DNA of 9,628 nucleotides from positions 1 through 9,628 of the forward strand of contig DGEC01000079.1 of the NCBI GenBank assembly GCA_002385745.1, read 5' to 3'. The position numbers were made by a program, and so were the translations under genes. Source of the DNA: Firmicutes bacterium UBA3936. Its GTDB lineage: Bacteria; Bacillota; Dethiobacteria; Dethiobacterales; Dethiobacteraceae. Below, one piece after another: positions 6,251-9,628 of the stretch; within the stretch, counting starts at the first letter, position 1; each line of letters begins with the position of its first letter. The notes under the pieces are model-generated. The model was not told the DNA's origin. It saw nothing but the letters and a program-made list of their open reading frames with translations, and did no database searches.

Positions 6251-6461
6251 ACCACCGCACTTTTGTACAAAGAAGGTGGTGACTGTTTTTGAGCTGAATT
6301 TGGAAGGAGATTGTTCTGATAAAGTGAATACCTATTTAAAAGGAGGAAGCCCTTCTGCTCGCGTAGAAAATTAGTTTAGTATTAAAATCTTTTCCTTATA
6401 GTTATATAGAAAAATGTGATGCTGTTGTAATCATAAAGAATTAAACCGGAGTGTAGTAAAT
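6251..6461 (+). other. AT-rich leader of the SNF2 gene, with a small orphan ORF
   Basis: The coding gap from 6160 to 6461 spans about 300 bases. After the terminator there is an inverted repeat ACCACC (6251-6256) with GGTGGT (6275-6280) that covers an AAGGTGG ribosome-binding-like site. A 31-codon frame begins with GTG at 6279 and ends at 6374 (VTVFELNLEGDCSD, then VNTYLKGGSPSARVEN). It looks protein-like, but its start is too close to the AAGGTGG, so it may be a remnant. The stretch 6375-6440 is AT-rich with several TATAGT- and TATATA-like sequences near 6398-6410, but no convincing -35. The SNF2 ribosome binding site is a weak GGAG at 6448-6451. Confidence 0.45.
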
Positions 6462-9400
6462 ATGGCCAGGCTAGAAGATCTTCAGTCAAATGCTGTCGTC
6501 AACGGGATTGTTCCGGGCAGTCAGGTAACAGTTGTTAGTGTTCAGTGGTTTGGTTCCGAAGCCGTTGAACTGACTTATAAAGATCCTTCTGGACGGGTGG
6601 CAAATACACTTTTATACCGTGATGATGAAGAACGCATAGAAGTGGTTGAACGAGGTCGTCCCTGGAGCTTTGATGGCGATGGTTCAATGTTCCGGCTTGT
6701 CTCGGAAGCTCACCGCATTCGTTTGGCGCATCTCTTTGACCCGGTTCTGGCCGTACATACCTCCCTAGTAGAACCGCTGCCACACCAGATTACTGCAGTT
6801 TACGAGTCAATGTTGCCTCGTCAGCCGCTGCGATTTCTCCTTGCCGACGATCCTGGGGCTGGTAAAACCATTATGGCTGGTTTACTTATTAGAGAGTTGA
6901 TAGTTCGGGGCGATCTACAGCGCTGCTTAATTGTTTGCCCCGGCAATCTGGTTGAGCAGTGGCAGGATGAGCTTTGTCGTCGCTTTCAACTTCATTTTGA
7001 AATTTTGACAAATGATAAATTTGAGTCTGCCCGAAGCGGCAATTGGTTCCTGGAAAACAACTTGGTAATTGCCCGTCTGGATAAACTTGCGCGTGATGAA
7101 AATGTTCAACAAAAAATGAAAGCGCCTGACTGCTTTTGGGATCTTATCGTCTGTGACGAGGCACACAAATTTTCTGCTACTTTCTTTGGGGGAGAGATCA
7201 AATATACCAAGCGTTACAAACTGGGGCAGTTGTTAGGTACGCTTACGCGTCATTTCTTACTTTTGACGGCCACCCCACACAACGGAAAAGAAGAAGATTT
7301 TCAACTGTTCATGGCTCTTTTAGATGGAGATCGCTTTGAGGGCCGCTTCCGCGATGGTGTGCATTCAGTAGATGTATCTGATTTAATGCGTCGCGTGGTT
7401 AAGGAGAAGCTTGTAAAATTTGATGGAACACCGCTTTTCCCTGAACGGAGAGCTTATACGGTGCCTTTTGAGCTGTCTGATATTGAAGCTAGGCTTTACA
7501 AAGAAGTTACAGAATATGTGCGTGCAGAATTTAACCGGGCGGAGGCATTGCAAAACAATAAACGTGCAGGGACAGTAGGTTTTGCTCTTACCATATTACA
7601 GCGCAGGTTGGCTTCATCGCCCGAGTCTATCTATCAGTCTCTCTGCAGGAGGCGAGAGCGTCTCGAGAAACGCCTGCGTGAGCTGAAACTGCTCCAGCGA
7701 GGTGCATTTGTTCGGGCAATAGCCGCAGAGTTCCCTTATCTGGATGAAGAAGACATTGATGATTTTGAGGATGCACCTGACATCGAGGCGGAAGAAATTG
7801 CAGGGCAAGTCCTGGACCGGGCTACAGCAGCACGGACGATAGACGAACTTAAAGCCGAAATAGAAACACTTAGGCGTCTTGAGAATTTGGCACTCACGGT
7901 GCGCCGCAGCGGTGAAGACTGCAAGTGGCGGGAACTGGCCAATCTGCTTAGCGAGATATTTACACCGGCTGCCATTGCCAATCACCTGGCGGATGGTCCT
8001 GCTTCTTATAAAACTGATAATACTCCAAAGCCGTCACCCCGGCAGAAAATTGTTATCTTTACAGAGCACAGGGATACGCTCAATTATCTTGAAAAAAGAA
8101 TTTCCGCACTCCTCGGGCGCAGTTCAGCCTTGGTTACCATTCACGGCGGCATGGGCCGTGAGGAACGGATGAAGGCTCAGGAATCTTTTCAGCACGATCC
8201 AGAGATACAGGTGCTTATTGCTACTGATGCCGCCGGTGAGGGAATTAACCTGCAGCGCGCTCACCTTATGGTCAATTATGATCTCCCCTGGAATCCCAAC
8301 CGTATAGAGCAGCGCTTCGGGCGTATCCACCGTATCGGCCAGACCGAGGTGTGCCACCTTTGGAACCTTGTTGCTGAAGAAACCCGCGAGGGTGATGTTT
8401 ACCTGACACTTCTGAAGAAGTTGGAGGAGGCTCGCAAAGCTTTAGGCGGACAGGTTTTTGATGTGCTGGGTAAGCTCCAGTTTGAAGGAAAACCTCTCCG
8501 TGAGCTCTTGATCGAGGCGATCCGTTACGGGGAAAGGCCTGAAGTGAAGGCTCACCTTAACAGGGTTGTGGAGGATGCTTTTGACAAAAATAAACTGCAG
8601 GAAATACTTGATGAAAAGTCTCTGGCCCATGATGTTATGGACATAAGCCGGGTAATGCGCGTCCGCGAGGAAATGGAGCGAGCCGAGGCACGCCGCTTGC
8701 AGCCGCATTATATTGAATCTTTCTTTATTGAAGCTTTTAAGCTCTTGGGCGGATCAATCAAACAAAGGGAGCCGAGACGCTACGAAATTACCCGAGTACC
8801 GGCGATAATCCGTCAACGCGATCGCCAGATTGGTATTGGCGAGCCTGTTTTAACACGATACGAGAGGGTTGTTTTTGAGAAAGACTTGATTGCGATCCCA
8901 GGGCAGCCTCCGGCCGCATTCATCTGCCCCGGACATCCACTGCTTGACGCTACCATTGATTTAATTTTAGAAAGAAATCGTGACCTTTTGCGGCGTGGAA
9001 CCGTACTGGTAGATGAACGTGATTTTGGTGAATCTCCGCGGGTGTTATTCTACTTGGAGCATGCAATTCAAGATGCGACTCTGACTCGCTCCGGTGAACG
9101 ACGTACTGTCTCCAAGCAGATGCTCTATGTGGAATTATGGGCTGATGGCAGCACTCGTCACCTGCATTATGCTCCTTATCTTGATTATCGTCCGCTTAAG
9201 CCCGACGAGCCGAATCTAAATACTCTATTATCTCGTCCTGAATGCGTTTGGATTACCCGGGCGCTGGAGCAGAAAGCACAAGAATACGCTATCGCCCATG
9301 TCGTACCCAAGCACCTGAAAGAAGTTCGTGACCGTCGCCTGGAGTGGATAAATAAGACACGGGCGGCAGTAAAAGAACGCCTTACCAAAGAGATAGGCTA

Positions 9401-9628
9401 CTGGGATCATCGTGCCGAGGAACTAAAACTACAGGAGCAGGCCGGTAGGCCCAATGCCCGCTTGAATTCCCAGGAGGCGCGTAAACGGGCTGATGATTTG
9501 CAGGCTCGCCTGCAAAAACGTATGGAGCAGCTGGATCTGGAAGGCAAACTATTTCCTCTGCCTCCGGTAGTTTTGGGCGGTCTGGTGGTCATCCCACAAG
9601 GACTGATCGACAAAATAACCGGCAACCG
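6462..9628 (+). CDS. Large SNF2/RapA-type helicase, DrmD-like, C-terminus beyond the window
   Basis: An uninterrupted frame of 1055 codons runs from ATG 6462 to the edge, open there. It encodes an SF2/SNF2 DNA-dependent ATPase. Motifs: a Q-motif-like PLPHQITAVY (106-115), Walker A DDPGAGKTIMAG (129-140), DEAH at 232-235, LLTATPHN (267-274), then an insert with an acidic stretch (about 427-446), C-terminal helicase motifs FTEHRD (533-538), HGGMG (561-565), IATDAAGEGINLQ (586-598) and NRIEQRFGRIHRIGQ (613-627). After about 640 comes a long helical and charged region. In known relatives this ends in a DUF3883 domain, which would lie outside. Such proteins include DrmD of DISARM and helicases beside DUF1156 methyltransferases. 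Expected role: motor that moves on or senses DNA in restriction-like defence. DISARM membership is unproven here. No frameshift was seen. Confidence 0.85.
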   Translation, partial: MARLEDLQSNAVVNGIVPGSQVTVVSVQWFGSEAVELTYKDPSGRVANTLLYRDDEERIEVVERGRPWSFDGDGSMFRLVSEAHRIRLAHLFDPVLAVHTSLVEPLPHQITAVYESMLPRQPLRFLLADDPGAGKTIMAGLLIRELIVRGDLQRCLIVCPGNLVEQWQDELCRRFQLHFEILTNDKFESARSGNWFLENNLVIARLDKLARDENVQQKMKAPDCFWDLIVCDEAHKFSATFFGGEIKYTKRYKLGQLLGTLTRHFLLLTATPHNGKEEDFQLFMALLDGDRFEGRFRDGVHSVDVSDLMRRVVKEKLVKFDGTPLFPERRAYTVPFELSDIEARLYKEVTEYVRAEFNRAEALQNNKRAGTVGFALTILQRRLASSPESIYQSLCRRRERLEKRLRELKLLQRGAFVRAIAAEFPYLDEEDIDDFEDAPDIEAEEIAGQVLDRATAARTIDELKAEIETLRRLENLALTVRRSGEDCKWRELANLLSEIFTPAAIANHLADGPASYKTDNTPKPSPRQKIVIFTEHRDTLNYLEKRISALLGRSSALVTIHGGMGREERMKAQESFQHDPEIQVLIATDAAGEGINLQRAHLMVNYDLPWNPNRIEQRFGRIHRIGQTEVCHLWNLVAEETREGDVYLTLLKKLEEARKALGGQVFDVLGKLQFEGKPLRELLIEAIRYGERPEVKAHLNRVVEDAFDKNKLQEILDEKSLAHDVMDISRVMRVREEMERAEARRLQPHYIESFFIEAFKLLGGSIKQREPRRYEITRVPAIIRQRDRQIGIGEPVLTRYERVVFEKDLIAIPGQPPAAFICPGHPLLDATIDLILERNRDLLRRGTVLVDERDFGESPRVLFYLEHAIQDATLTRSGERRTVSKQMLYVELWADGSTRHLHYAPYLDYRPLKPDEPNLNTLLSRPECVWITRALEQKAQEYAIAHVVPKHLKEVRDRRLEWINKTRAAVKERLTKEIGYWDHRAEELKLQEQAGRPNARLNSQEARKRADDLQARLQKRMEQLDLEGKLFPLPPVVLGGLVVIPQGLIDKITGN

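Overview
The window reads as chromosomal DNA of a low-to-medium GC Gram-positive bacterium, probably Bacillota and possibly clostridial. This is inferred from strong GGAGG-type ribosome binding sites, several GTG starts, compact intrinsic terminators with long T-runs, and a PadR plus HAAS-type membrane protein pair. No rRNA, tRNA, CRISPR array or transposase was seen.

Layout. (1) 1-75: tail of an upstream unit, closed by an intrinsic terminator. (2) 148-648, minus: an intact dihydrofolate reductase gene (folA) with its own promoter. (3) 975-2900, minus: a stretch of broken genes. It holds a short-chain dehydrogenase/reductase (SDR) gene with three single-base frameshifts, then the C-terminal part of a PHP/DUF3604-like metal-dependent protein with a frameshift in a T-run and no recognisable N-terminal part. 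(4) 2997-4880, plus: a 627-residue membrane-anchored, SUMF1/FGE-fold protein. It lacks the catalytic cysteines, carries a duplicated C-terminal module, and has all seven of its cysteines in its last 34 residues. A clean terminator follows. (5) 5062-5815, plus: a two-gene operon of a PadR regulator and a short HAAS-type membrane protein. (6) 5798-6461: a probable junction. It holds two adjacent perfect 18-bp palindromes, a relic of the C-terminus of a HerA-type ATPase, a terminator whose loop carries a 15-bp tandem duplication, and a small orphan ORF. (7) 6462 to the right edge, plus: 1055 codons of an open, uninterrupted large SNF2/RapA-type helicase resembling DrmD of DISARM and the DUF3883-type helicases of phage-defence loci. 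Its C-terminus and any partner genes lie beyond the window.

How the parts fit. The left two thirds is ordinary chromosome with local gene decay. The right third looks like the edge of a defence island: a HerA remnant, then a large SNF2 helicase in the same orientation, placed just downstream of the PadR operon. Whether the island encodes a DISARM-like or a HerA/DUF499/DUF1156-like system cannot be decided without the downstream sequence. The least explained elements are the twin palindromes at the junction and the Cys-rich, non-catalytic SUMF1-fold protein.
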